DNA of 13,828 nt from Flavobacteriales bacterium (GCA_027032855.1 JALVLX010000086.1:1-13828); one strand, 5' to 3'. Shown: positions 1-7,410, numbered from the stretch's first letter. A program made the numbers and translations. Notes: a model not told the origin generated them from the sequence alone.

Positions 1-476
1 AAACACAGCTAATCAACCATTTTAAGATTAATGATACTTGGTTTTTGGTAGATTTGCCCGGTTACGGATACGCCCGTACTTCAAAAACCACCCGTAAAAA
101 ATTTCAAAAACTTATTACAGATTATTTTTTAAAACGCAAAAATCTGGTCAATGCCTTTGTCTTGGTTGATGCTCGTCACGAACCACAGAAAATAGATATG
201 GAATTTATGCGCTGGTTAGGCGAACACGGTATACCCTTCTCTATTGTGTTTACTAAAGCGGACAAATTAAGTAGTGCCGAATTGGATAAAAATTTGAGAA
301 AATATAAAATGTCATTCCTCAAAGAATGGACCGATATGCCGAAAACTTTTACAACTTCGGCTACTTCAAAATTGGGAAAAGATGAAATAATCAACTATAT
401 TGAACGATTAAATGATATGGTCAAAGACGATATTAAAAAAATGATGCAAAATTCTAATTTAAAAAAATCAAATTAG
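1..476 (+). CDS. engB: Ribosome biogenesis GTPase EngB/YsxC (YihA), 5'-truncated
   Basis: This is the C-terminal 157 residues of the TrmE-Era-EngA-EngB family GTPase needed for late assembly of the large ribosomal subunit in the cytoplasm. The gene runs in from the left edge; the first full codon is at 3-5 and the reading starts TQLINHF, which follows the G2 loop in this family. The G3 motif DLPGYGYA begins at base 51, G4 is TKAD in IVFTKADKL, and G5 is the SATSKLG stretch. The P-loop (G1) lies outside the window. The lysine-rich C-terminus ends at the TAG at 474-476. The next gene starts 3 nt later, so the two are probably co-transcribed. The TTG at 45 is an internal codon, not the start. 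Identification is secure from the G3/G4/G5 set and the TQLINHF context. Confidence 0.95.
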   Translation, partial: TQLINHFKINDTWFLVDLPGYGYARTSKTTRKKFQKLITDYFLKRKNLVNAFVLVDARHEPQKIDMEFMRWLGEHGIPFSIVFTKADKLSSAELDKNLRKYKMSFLKEWTDMPKTFTTSATSKLGKDEIINYIERLNDMVKDDIKKMMQNSNLKKSN

Positions 477-479
477 CTT

Positions 480-1400
480 ATGTTAAAAAAAATTTTTCTG
501 ATAGGTTTACTTTTTATTGCAACCGTTTCTAATGCACAAAGATTGTTTAGCAACAGTAGATCCTATGATTTGTTTAACAGTTTTACCAAATGGGGAGTGC
601 AACTGGACGGTCTTTTATACTTCCCTGCCGATATTGACAAAACCGATAATTTTTCATTCCGCAATCAATTTGCAACCGGTTATAAATTCGGGCTTGTTTA
701 CAACCTTAATTTTTCTAACCATTTCGGATTTCGTTTTGGGGCGTTGGCAGGACAAGCACCTGCAATAAACACATACTTTGTACTTGGCAAAGACGAAATA
801 AACGCAAGTACAGATTATCTGCACAAGAAAGGCGCTACACGCAGTCCCATCTTTAACTTTTCAATTCCGTTGCTACTTGAATATCGAAATTTTTTGATAG
901 ACAGATATACTTTGAGTTTGGATGCCGGCATCCAGTTTGAACTTACCAAAGGCGCTACGCTTACCGAATCATACAAAAACTACTACTACACCACAGTAAC
1001 CAATCCCGGTAGTTGGGGAATAGATTTGGTAGCAAAAGCAGGGTGGTATTTTCAATTTAAACCGGTAATGGTGCAAACTTCTCTCGTTTACAAATACCGT
1101 TTTGGTTACCAATACCAAGGAACTTATTCGTTTAAAAACTTGGCTAATACTCCTGACTTTTCCGGAAAATATGATCAAAAAGGTGACTATATTGGTGTTA
1201 GTTTAGATTTCTTTTTCCATCGTCCCGGACGTGAAGTTGACTTAGGTTGTCGTGGTACCGTACATAGCAAACTTGTAAGAAAAAGGCAAGAAAAACAATT
1301 TAAAGAAAGAGAAAAAATACGCAAACGTCAGGAGAAAATCAAACGTAAAAACGCCAGAAGAAAAAGTAAAAGAGCCAAGAAAAGATGGCTGTTTTGGTAG
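480..1400 (+). CDS. Predicted outer-membrane beta-barrel protein with a basic C-terminal tail
   Basis: A 306-residue protein that I do not recognise as a named family. It opens with a good Sec signal peptide (MLKKIFLIGLLFIATVSNAQ, cleavage after about residue 19), so it is exported. Residues about 30-248 are rich in aromatic and glycine residues in alternating patterns (for example FGFRFGALAG, VYKYRFGYQYQG, YIGVSLDFFFH), as expected for a small outer-membrane barrel of the PorT/OmpW-like kind common in Bacteroidota. The last ~43 residues are extraordinarily basic (23 Lys/Arg, 4 Glu) and end in WLFW. A barrel would normally end at an aromatic residue near FFF (about 244-246), so the tail looks like an appended extension. 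It starts 3 nt after engB and is followed by a 72-nt gap before udk. Function is unknown; it is too long and too diverged to be called PorT itself. Confidence 0.75.
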   Translation: MLKKIFLIGLLFIATVSNAQRLFSNSRSYDLFNSFTKWGVQLDGLLYFPADIDKTDNFSFRNQFATGYKFGLVYNLNFSNHFGFRFGALAGQAPAINTYFVLGKDEINASTDYLHKKGATRSPIFNFSIPLLLEYRNFLIDRYTLSLDAGIQFELTKGATLTESYKNYYYTTVTNPGSWGIDLVAKAGWYFQFKPVMVQTSLVYKYRFGYQYQGTYSFKNLANTPDFSGKYDQKGDYIGVSLDFFFHRPGREVDLGCRGTVHSKLVRKRQEKQFKEREKIRKRQEKIKRKNARRKSKRAKKRWLFW

Positions 1401-1445
1401 ATAAATTTCCTAAAATAATATACGTCTTTTATTATTCGTCAAAAA

Positions 1446-1472
1446 AGCTTAATTTTACAAAAAATTTAAGCT
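1446..1472 (+). promoter_or_regulatory. Hairpin abutting the udk start codon
   Basis: An inverted repeat AGCTTAA (1446-1452) / TTAAGCT (1466-1472) ends directly at the ATG of udk. Three more A-T pairs can form inside after one mismatch, leaving a loop ACAAA. In the mRNA this stem would occupy the ribosome-binding region. It lies in the only sizeable gap of the first gene run. Any regulatory role is inference, and the arms are mostly A/T, so chance is possible. Confidence 0.35.
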
Positions 1473-2078
1473 ATGTTGATTATTGGTATAGCCGGCGGTA
1501 CCGGTAGTGGAAAAACAACGGTTGTCAATCAGATTGTTAAAGAATTTGCCAACGATGATGTCGGTATCATATCGCAAGATTCTTACTACAAAGACAACAA
1601 ACATTTATCCTTGGAAGAGCGTGAAAAAATTAACTTTGATCACCCACGCGCTATAGATTTTGAATTGCTTTATGAACATTTGACTAAACTCAAAAACGGT
1701 GAAACCATTGAGCAACCGGTTTATTCTTTTGTACAACACACACGCACCGGTGATACTATTCTGACTCATCCGCGTAAAGTAATGATTGTTGAAGGGATTT
1801 TGATTTTTAATGATCCTAAACTTCGAGAGCTTTTTGATGTTAAAATTTATGTACATGCTGATTCCGATGAACGTTTGATTAGACGTGTCCGTCGTGATAT
1901 AAGTGAACGCGGTAGAACGGTTGACGAAGTTTTATCACGCTATCAAACAACCTTAAAGCCCATGCACGAGCAATTCATTGAACCAACCAAAGCCTATGCA
2001 GACCTGATAATACCCAACGACCGCCGTAACAAAGTGGCTATTGACGTTATTGTTAGCTTAATTAAAAATAATATCTGA
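1473..2078 (+). CDS. udk: Uridine kinase
   Basis: A 201-residue cytoplasmic kinase that phosphorylates uridine and cytidine to UMP and CMP in pyrimidine salvage. The Walker A loop GGTGSGKT is at residues 8-15, followed by the conserved SQDSYYKD segment, the FDHPRAID substrate-binding segment, PVYSFVQHTR and the VEGILIF strand. The arginine-rich lid RLIRRVRRDISERGR is typical of the PRK/UPRTase-less uridine kinases. Length is close to that of well-known bacterial Udk proteins (about 210). The start is fixed by the family N-terminus MLIIGIAGGTGSG. The stop TGA (2076-2078) overlaps the next ATG by one base (TGATG), a sign of translational coupling to the division gene. Confidence 0.96.
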   Translation: MLIIGIAGGTGSGKTTVVNQIVKEFANDDVGIISQDSYYKDNKHLSLEEREKINFDHPRAIDFELLYEHLTKLKNGETIEQPVYSFVQHTRTGDTILTHPRKVMIVEGILIFNDPKLRELFDVKIYVHADSDERLIRRVRRDISERGRTVDEVLSRYQTTLKPMHEQFIEPTKAYADLIIPNDRRNKVAIDVIVSLIKNNI

Positions 2079-2371
2079 TGAAATCTGAATATCTCAAATA
2101 TCTGACAAACCGTTTTGTGGTAACCATAATCGTTTTCTTGGCATGGGTTATCTTTATAGATGATAATTCGTTGTTATATCAACATATTCTTAACAAACAA
2201 ATCAAAACTTTGGAAGACAAAAAAGCCTTTTACACTGAAGCTATCAAAGAACAAAAACAAACTTTAAAAGACTTGGATAACGATAAAAAAATCAAAAAAT
2301 ATGCACGGGAAAAATTGTTGATGAAAAAACAGGGAGAAGACATCTACATTATCGAAACAGAAAATCAATGA
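2078..2371 (+). CDS. Septum formation initiator (FtsB/DivIC-like) protein
   Basis: A 97-residue bitopic membrane protein. A short cytoplasmic N-terminus is followed by one membrane span (about residues 12-27, RFVVTIIVFLAWVIFI), then a periplasmic coiled-coil rich in Lys, Glu and Leu (about 36-72) and the family's C-terminal pattern KKYAREKLLMKKQGEDIYII. FtsB/DivIC proteins form a complex with FtsL and FtsQ/DivIB that licenses septal peptidoglycan synthesis. The one-base overlap with udk and the 18-nt gap to mutA fit an operon. The udk / septum initiator / mutA order is one I associate with Flavobacteriia. Which of FtsB or DivIC is the better name cannot be told from sequence alone. Confidence 0.9.
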   Translation: MKSEYLKYLTNRFVVTIIVFLAWVIFIDDNSLLYQHILNKQIKTLEDKKAFYTEAIKEQKQTLKDLDNDKKIKKYAREKLLMKKQGEDIYIIETENQ

Positions 2372-2389
2372 TAAAATTACGCTTTTATA

Positions 2390-3736
2390 ATGAGCAATTT
2401 ATTTAAGGAGTTTAAAAAAATCAGTTCCAAAGAATGGAAACAAAAAATACAGGTAGATTTAAAAGGTTTAGACTACCAAACTTTGATTACCCAAACGGCA
2501 GAACATATAGATATCAAACCATTTTATCATTATGATGATTTTCAAGTAATGCCTCAACCGGTATCGAAAAGTTTTAAAATCAGTCAGGAGCTACAAATCA
2601 AAAATGCCGAAACTGCCGGAAAAATAGCCAAAAAAGCGCTTGAAAAAGGTGCAGATTATTTTACTTTCTATTTCGATAAACCATTTAATATTCAACAGCT
2701 TATATCAAATCTTGAGCTTGAAAAACTGATTTTTATAGCCGATACACTCAACACGGATTTTATCAAAGAATTATATGAGCAAACCAATAGAAAAAGTCAA
2801 ATTTTAGTTGATACTATTGGTCATTATGCACGTTTTGGCAATTGGTATGAAAACGAAACTAAAGACTTTGAAAATCTTAAATCCTTACAAAATTTCTTTC
2901 CTGCTGATTACCGGTTTATTGAAATACGCAGTTTTTATTCCAAAGATGCCGGTGCTACTATCACGCAAGAATTGGCCTATGCCCTATCCCATGCCGTTGA
3001 ATATGTAGAAAAATTAGGTAAAAAAAGTATCAATCAAATACAATTTTCCATGGCTAACGGTTATCACTACTTTTTTGAAATAGCCAAACTAAAAGCTTTA
3101 CGATACCTATGGCAATTGATTGGGAATGAATATAATACGATAGTTGAAGCTATAATTTACACCCGGCCGTCCATGCGAAACAAAACCATTTTTGATCCGT
3201 ATGTTAATATGTTGCGTACCGGAATGGAAATGATGAGTGCCGTTTTGGGTGGTAGTAATATCATCGCCAACATGCCTTTTGATGCCGTTTATAAAAAAAG
3301 TAACGAATTTAGCGAACGAATTGCTCGCAACCAACTGATTATCTTACAAAAAGAAGCCGGTTTTGAAGCTGCTCTCAACAGTACTACCGGCAATTACTTC
3401 ATTGAAGAAAATACTTATAAATTAGCCGAAAAGGCTTTTGAAATCTTTAAGCAAATAGAAAAATCCGGTGGCTTTTTATCGCAATTATATAAAGGAAAAA
3501 TCCAACAAAAAATTTCCGAAAGTGCTGAAAAAGAACAAAATTTGTTTGATGAAGGAAAATTAGTGCTGGTCGGAACGAACAAATATTCCAATGCTAATGA
3601 ACCCAATCCGGAAATAGATTTTTTTCCGTTTATGAAAAAACGTAGTGGACAGACATTAATCAGACCTGTTGTGCCCAAACGCCTTGCTGAAAAATCAGAA
3701 CAGGAACGACTTAACCAGCTCGGTATTCATTTCTAA
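2390..3736 (+). CDS. mutA: Methylmalonyl-CoA mutase, small (beta) subunit
   Basis: A 448-residue protein of the methylmalonyl-CoA mutase family, which interconverts succinyl-CoA and (R)-methylmalonyl-CoA. It starts MSNLFKEFKKISSKEWKQKI, followed by the DLKGLDYQTLITQT and PFYHYDD segments typical of Bacteroidota small subunits. The mid-protein TIM-barrel part and the segments YTRPSMRNKTIFDPYVNMLR, ILQKEAGFEAALNSTTGNYF and EKAFEIFKQIEKSGGFLSQL are also characteristic. There is no C-terminal cobalamin-binding domain (no DxHxxG motif), and the length of about 450 fits the non-catalytic small subunit rather than the ~700-residue large one. The gene for the B12-binding large subunit is usually next, but here it is replaced by an exonuclease gene 9 nt downstream. 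Confidence 0.92.
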   Translation: MSNLFKEFKKISSKEWKQKIQVDLKGLDYQTLITQTAEHIDIKPFYHYDDFQVMPQPVSKSFKISQELQIKNAETAGKIAKKALEKGADYFTFYFDKPFNIQQLISNLELEKLIFIADTLNTDFIKELYEQTNRKSQILVDTIGHYARFGNWYENETKDFENLKSLQNFFPADYRFIEIRSFYSKDAGATITQELAYALSHAVEYVEKLGKKSINQIQFSMANGYHYFFEIAKLKALRYLWQLIGNEYNTIVEAIIYTRPSMRNKTIFDPYVNMLRTGMEMMSAVLGGSNIIANMPFDAVYKKSNEFSERIARNQLIILQKEAGFEAALNSTTGNYFIEENTYKLAEKAFEIFKQIEKSGGFLSQLYKGKIQQKISESAEKEQNLFDEGKLVLVGTNKYSNANEPNPEIDFFPFMKKRSGQTLIRPVVPKRLAEKSEQERLNQLGIHF

Positions 3737-3745
3737 TCCGGAATT

Positions 3746-4837
3746 ATGAAGTATGCTATTGTTGACTTGGAAACAACCGGTGGCAAACCTGCAGATGAAG
3801 CCATTACTGAAATAGCCATCTATATTTTTGACGGCAACAATATCACCGACCGCTTTATCAGCTTGGTCAATCCCGAACGTCCCATTCACTGGTATGTACA
3901 AAAATTAACCGGCATCAACAACAAAATGTTGAAACGTGCCCCAAAGTTCTATGAAATAGCCAAACGCGTTATCGAAATTACCCAAGGCGCTGTCATTGTT
4001 GCACATAATGCTTCTTTTGATTATCGAGTATTAAAAAAAGAGTTTGATCGCTTGGGTTACAAATTTGAACGACCGAATTTATGTACAGTCAAATTAAGTA
4101 AAGAAGTTTTTCCCAATCTGGAATCATACAGCTTAGGAAAATTATGCAAAACACTACACATACCGGTTGCTGAGCGGCACCGTGCATCGGGAGATGCTTT
4201 GGCAACAGTCGAATTGTTTAAAATGATCCTAAACAAACAACGTAACCTGCTGGACCGGATAGACACACCGGGCATCAAACCGGTACAAAAAATCAGAAAA
4301 GATATAGTAGAAACCATTGATAATCTACCTGATAAAAAAGGAATTGTTTATTTTTACAACAAATACGACCGCTTGATTGGTGTCAATGCTAGCCGCAATA
4401 TCAAGAAGAAAGTCACACAAATTTATGTCAAAGAAAACCCGAAAGCCTTGGATATGCAACAACATATCAATCGTATTGAATACGAATTGTTGCAAGGAAA
4501 TTTAATCAGTCGTGTGATTGCGTGGCATTACCGTTTTCAAGAAAATCCTGTTTTTTCGCCCTGCACCAAAAAGAAATTTGTCTATGATCATCGTTTTTCA
4601 AATGACCAAATGCTTTTAATCGACAAAGGCCATTACACCGGAGAAAAATCTATTATTTATATTGAAAATCAACAGGTTAAAGGCTACGGCTTTTTTGATT
4701 TGGAATGGCAAAACCAAGATATGAAAGTCATCAAAAAACGCCTAACACCCGTTACCGACCATCCGGCATTGCATAAAATCATTCAAGATTATCTCGATAA
4801 ATATAAATTGGAAAAAATTATTAGATTTAATAGTTGA
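3746..4837 (+). CDS. DEDDh 3'-5' exonuclease (DnaQ-like) with degenerate GIY-YIG-like region
   Basis: A 363-residue protein with two parts. Residues 1-165 are a DnaQ/epsilon-type exonuclease domain with all metal-binding positions visible: D7 and E9 in VDLETTG, D92 in HNASFDYR, and H145 and D150 in HRASGD. Residues about 190-265 align by eye to the UvrC/Cho-type GIY-YIG nuclease domain (NLPDKKGIVYFYN, then RLIGVNASRNIKKKV), an arrangement known for Bacteroidota and actinobacterial epsilon-like proteins. The hallmark residues appear lost: the second motif Tyr is Gly212, the catalytic Arg position is Lys222, and the expected Glu falls on Ala. The remaining ~100 residues match nothing I know. 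Likely role is DNA repair or proofreading-type 3'-5' degradation in the cytoplasm. It begins 9 nt after mutA, so it is probably co-transcribed. Confidence 0.88.
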   Translation: MKYAIVDLETTGGKPADEAITEIAIYIFDGNNITDRFISLVNPERPIHWYVQKLTGINNKMLKRAPKFYEIAKRVIEITQGAVIVAHNASFDYRVLKKEFDRLGYKFERPNLCTVKLSKEVFPNLESYSLGKLCKTLHIPVAERHRASGDALATVELFKMILNKQRNLLDRIDTPGIKPVQKIRKDIVETIDNLPDKKGIVYFYNKYDRLIGVNASRNIKKKVTQIYVKENPKALDMQQHINRIEYELLQGNLISRVIAWHYRFQENPVFSPCTKKKFVYDHRFSNDQMLLIDKGHYTGEKSIIYIENQQVKGYGFFDLEWQNQDMKVIKKRLTPVTDHPALHKIIQDYLDKYKLEKIIRFNS

Positions 4838-5061
4838 AAGTGTGTAGAGACGAATTGCATTAGTCTCTGTGGAAAGTGCGAATGTAGGGACGCACGGTCG
4901 TGCGTTCAAGTGGAAAGTGGAAAGCGATAAAGTGCGGATTAGTAACAAGTAGAGACGCACGATCCGTTCGTCTGATAAGGGATAATATTATTTGAAGTAG
5001 AATCAAAGGTCACTAAGTGATCCCGACGGACGTCGGGATTGTATCGAAGTACCGACATCAA
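4838..5061. repeat. Non-coding repeat field with palindromic (REP-like) units
   Basis: No gene is visible here. The segment holds three direct copies of GTAGRGACG (4844, 4884 and 4949), each opening a small palindrome: AGAGAC/GTCTCT (4846-4868), ACGCACG/CGTGCGT (4890-4905) and AGACG/CGTCT (4953-4973). Two heptads GTGGAAA stand in tandem at 4910-4923. A strong hairpin TCCCGACG/CGTCGGGA lies at 5021-5038, preceded by the palindrome TCACTAAGTGA (5010-5020). Bases 4915-4940 recur inverted at 9987-10012 with one mismatch. No T-run follows any stem, so an intrinsic terminator for the upstream operon is not obvious. Confidence 0.75.
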
Positions 5062-5158
5062 ATAACCAGATAACCTGATAACCAAATAACCAAATAACCA
5101 GATAACCAGATAACCAAATAACCAAATAACCAGATAACCAAATAACCAGTATAACCAT
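5062..5158 (+). repeat. Octanucleotide tandem array (ATAACCAR)
   Basis: Eleven consecutive 8-bp units run in perfect register from 5062 to 5149, reading ATAACCAG or ATAACCAA, with one variant ATAACCTG (5070-5077). After a single T a twelfth imperfect unit, ATAACCAT, ends at 5158, one base before the ATG at 5160. The array therefore replaces the whole leader and ribosome-binding region of the downstream flavoprotein gene. Short-unit arrays like this are prone to slipped-strand copy-number change. Confidence 0.95.
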
Positions 5159-5159
5159 A

Positions 5160-6110
5160 ATGTCTATAACAAAATTATTCAACATCAAATACCCTATTGT
5201 CCAAGGTGGTATGATTTGGGTCAGCGGCTGGCGATTGGCAACTGCGGTTAGCAATGCCGGCGGGTTAGGCTTAATTGGTGCCGGCAGTATGTACCCGGAT
5301 GTCTTACGCGAACATATTCAAAAAGCCAAAAAAAATACTGATAAACCTTTTGGGGTAAACGTGCCGCTACTCTATGCCGATATTGAAGAAATTATCCAAA
5401 TAATCATTGACGAAGGGGTGAAAATAGTCTTTAGCTCTGCCGGCAATCCCAAAAAATGGACAGGCTTACTCAAAGAACACGGGATTAAAGTGGTACACGT
5501 AGTCAGCAGTGTCAGATTTGCCCAAAAAGCAGAAGCAGCCGGTGTTGATGCCATTGTAGCCGAAGGTTTTGAAGCGGGCGGACACAACGGCCGTGAAGAA
5601 ACAACAACCTTGACCTTAATTCCGGCAGTACGACAAGCCGTAAACATTCCGGTGATTGCCGCCGGCGGTATAGCTACCGGCAAACAAATGTTAGCCGCCA
5701 TGGTTATCGGTGCCGACGGCGTACAAATCGGTAGTCGTTTTGTAGCATCTGAAGAATCTTCGGCACATCAAAATTTTAAAGAAGCCATACTCAAGACCGG
5801 TGATGGTGATACCATGCTCACTTTAAAAGAGTTTGCTCCTGTCCGCTTGATTAAAAACGAGTTTTTCCGCCGTTTGGCAGAGCTGTATAAAACCTGCCCC
5901 ACCGAAGAACAACTCAAACAACTTTTGGGACGTGCCCGTGCCAAAAAAGGTATGTTTGAAGGCGATTTGGAAGAAGGCGAACTCGAAATAGGTCAAGTAG
6001 CCAGCATCATCAATGATATCAAACCGGCCGGTGACATTGTACACGAAATTGTGCAAGACTATTATGCAGCCTTGGAAGATATTCAGCGATTACCTAAATT
6101 TCAATTTTGA
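5160..6110 (+). CDS. FMN-dependent NAD(P)H oxidoreductase, nitronate monooxygenase / FabK-like
   Basis: A 316-residue TIM-barrel flavoprotein of the nitronate monooxygenase (2-nitropropane dioxygenase) superfamily. FMN-binding features are visible in order: QGGMIWVSG (15-23), SNAGGLGLIGAG (31-42), the EAGGHNG segment with the conserved His142, IPVIAAGGIATG (163-174) and the phosphate-binding GADGVQIGSRF (184-194). Nitronate monooxygenases oxidise alkyl nitronates. FabK, a close relative, is an enoyl-ACP reductase of fatty-acid synthesis, and the N-terminal half here resembles FabK strongly by eye. Sequence alone does not decide between them. The ATG is preceded directly by the octanucleotide array, with no Shine-Dalgarno sequence. 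The TGA stop overlaps the frame of the following broken gene. Confidence 0.87.
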   Translation: MSITKLFNIKYPIVQGGMIWVSGWRLATAVSNAGGLGLIGAGSMYPDVLREHIQKAKKNTDKPFGVNVPLLYADIEEIIQIIIDEGVKIVFSSAGNPKKWTGLLKEHGIKVVHVVSSVRFAQKAEAAGVDAIVAEGFEAGGHNGREETTTLTLIPAVRQAVNIPVIAAGGIATGKQMLAAMVIGADGVQIGSRFVASEESSAHQNFKEAILKTGDGDTMLTLKEFAPVRLIKNEFFRRLAELYKTCPTEEQLKQLLGRARAKKGMFEGDLEEGELEIGQVASIINDIKPAGDIVHEIVQDYYAALEDIQRLPKFQF

Positions 6111-7236
6111 TAACTATATTCATATCCGATGTTCCCTCACTCAACAGACGTGATAATGCCATGACCTACCGCGATTACGCCTTATACAACGACTTGAAAA
6201 TCCGCAATTTATGGTTTCCTGTTGCCAACCTGATGACACACGGCATTATCAAAGGCAGACTCGAAGGCATCTCAAAAGACGGCGAACCTTTTGACCGGTT
6301 TACCAATAACGCAGTTCTCTACTTTGCCTGTGGCGTTACTATGTGGGAACTCTACATTTCGCCTGATATTTTGACAGATAAAGAATGGCAAGTGCTATCG
6401 CAAGCCATCAAATGGGCAAACGATAAACAAGAAGTTATGGCGCAAACCTTCATGCAAGGTGGTAATCCTGCTTTGGGAGAGAGTTATGTTACATTCATTT
6501 TAAAAATAAGAAAGGAGTTATTGCCGCAAGAAATCCAAAAATTGAAAATGATACACTTCGCATAAAATTAAAACCGGAACAAGGTCTTGATGAAAATGCT
6601 ACAAGCTTGGTAATTGAGCAAGTGTATCCCTTCAGAAAAATATTACCGCAAATTTACAGCGCCGGTAGCACATTTAGCGTACCGCTTGATGGATTTGAAA
6701 CAGCCATTTTCCACGTTTTTCCGCTGGACAGCACCACACGACCATTATTGGCAGACGCTCGTATGACCATAAATCTTAATGGCAATAACGTAAATTACAG
6801 TATTTATGAAACCGGTTCAAAATTCAGATTTTTAAATCCGCAATATGTTGAAAATCTGAAAATTAACGGTAAAAATGCCAATTACCACGATTTTATCAAA
6901 TTCAAAAACACAAGCACCGGAACAGACAAAACTTTTCCGAAAGTATCCATCATTGCCAATGGAAAAGAATTTAAAATTGCAACCCAAAGTGTCAAAAATA
7001 AATGGCAATGGTACAGCACGGAAATACCTGCCGGACAAAAAGAAATCACCGTAAAAATAAGCAAAAACGGCTGGAAAGGTACTGCATCACTATGGATAAA
7101 TACCGTAGAAAAATTGAAACCAATCACCATTTCAGTACAAAACAGTGCTAAAATCAATGAAGAAATCATGCCGCCCCTACCTTACCCTACAGCAGAAAAA
7201 AGGAATTATCAAAAACTAACGGAGAAAAAGTTCTAA
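6107..7236 (+). pseudogene. C-terminal remnant of a large secreted-type protein, 5'-truncated and frameshifted
   Basis: Two reading frames make up one protein. The first (6107-6565) begins at a TTG overlapping the previous TGA and contains RDYALYNDLKIRNLWFPVAN and LYFACGVTMWELYISPDIL. The second is open from at least 6490 to 7236 and contains KNKKGVIAARNP, EQVYPFRKILPQIYSAGSTF and LDGFETAIFHVFPL. Placing one extra base near 6488 joins GESY to YIHFKNKKGVIA, which reads as a continuous sensible sequence of about 376 residues, so a one-base loss is the simplest explanation. From memory, these motifs occur at the C-terminus of long Bacteroidota proteins annotated as enterotoxin or alpha-galactosidase-like; that naming is uncertain. 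The expected N-terminal catalytic part and any signal peptide are missing: an in-frame TAA at 6095-6097 inside the flavoprotein gene blocks extension. The second part looks like beta-sandwich sequence. Confidence 0.75.
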
Positions 7237-7254
7237 ATGCCAGATGAGTAAATC

Positions 7255-7279
7255 CTGTCGGTGGCAGAGACACCGACAG
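7255..7279. repeat. Perfect 9-bp stem palindrome
   Basis: CTGTCGGTG (7255-7263) and CACCGACAG (7271-7279) form a 9-bp stem with a 7-nt loop, 18 bases after the stop of the remnant gene. There is no following T-run, so it is better described as a REP-like palindrome than as a factor-independent terminator, though it could slow or process transcripts. Confidence 0.6.
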
Positions 7280-7296
7280 AACGACATAAGAATGCC

Positions 7297-7410
7297 TGTC
7301 ATCTCGAAGAAGGAACGACTAAGAAATCCTTTGTTATTCCGACAGAGCGACGTAGGAGCGACGAGGAATCTGGATTTCTCCTCTCTCGTACCTCGTCGTT
7401 CGAAATGACA
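7297..7410. repeat. REP/MITE-like element with 12-bp terminal inverted repeats
   Basis: A 114-bp non-coding unit bounded by TGTCATCTCGAA (7297-7308) and TTCGAAATGACA (7399-7410), inverted repeats with one mismatch. Internally it has the near-palindrome GAGGAATC TG GATTTCTCCTC and the segment AGAGCGACGTAGGAGCGAC (7344-7362), which recurs exactly on the opposite strand at 9883-9901. Elements ending in GTCATTTCGAA are common between genes in Bacteroidota genomes. It codes for nothing convincing and lies between the convergent remnant gene and rnpA. Confidence 0.72.

Noticed and set aside
5062..5158. CRISPR-like array
   Set aside because: The unit is 8 bp with no spacers and there are no cas genes in the window.
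5003..5254. Minus-strand open frame encoding repeated VIWLSGYL units
   Set aside because: It is simply the reverse reading of the 8-bp array (three units make a 24-base, 8-codon period) and overlaps the flavoprotein start. The hydrophobic repeat is a by-product of the DNA repeat.
6107..6565. Intact 152-residue gene starting at TTG 6107
   Set aside because: The last ~25 residues are out-of-frame sequence; the neighbouring frame from 6490 continues the same protein, so a frameshifted remnant explains it better.
7255..7279. Intrinsic terminator after the remnant gene
   Set aside because: The stem is strong but no T-run follows on either strand, so I list it only as a palindrome.
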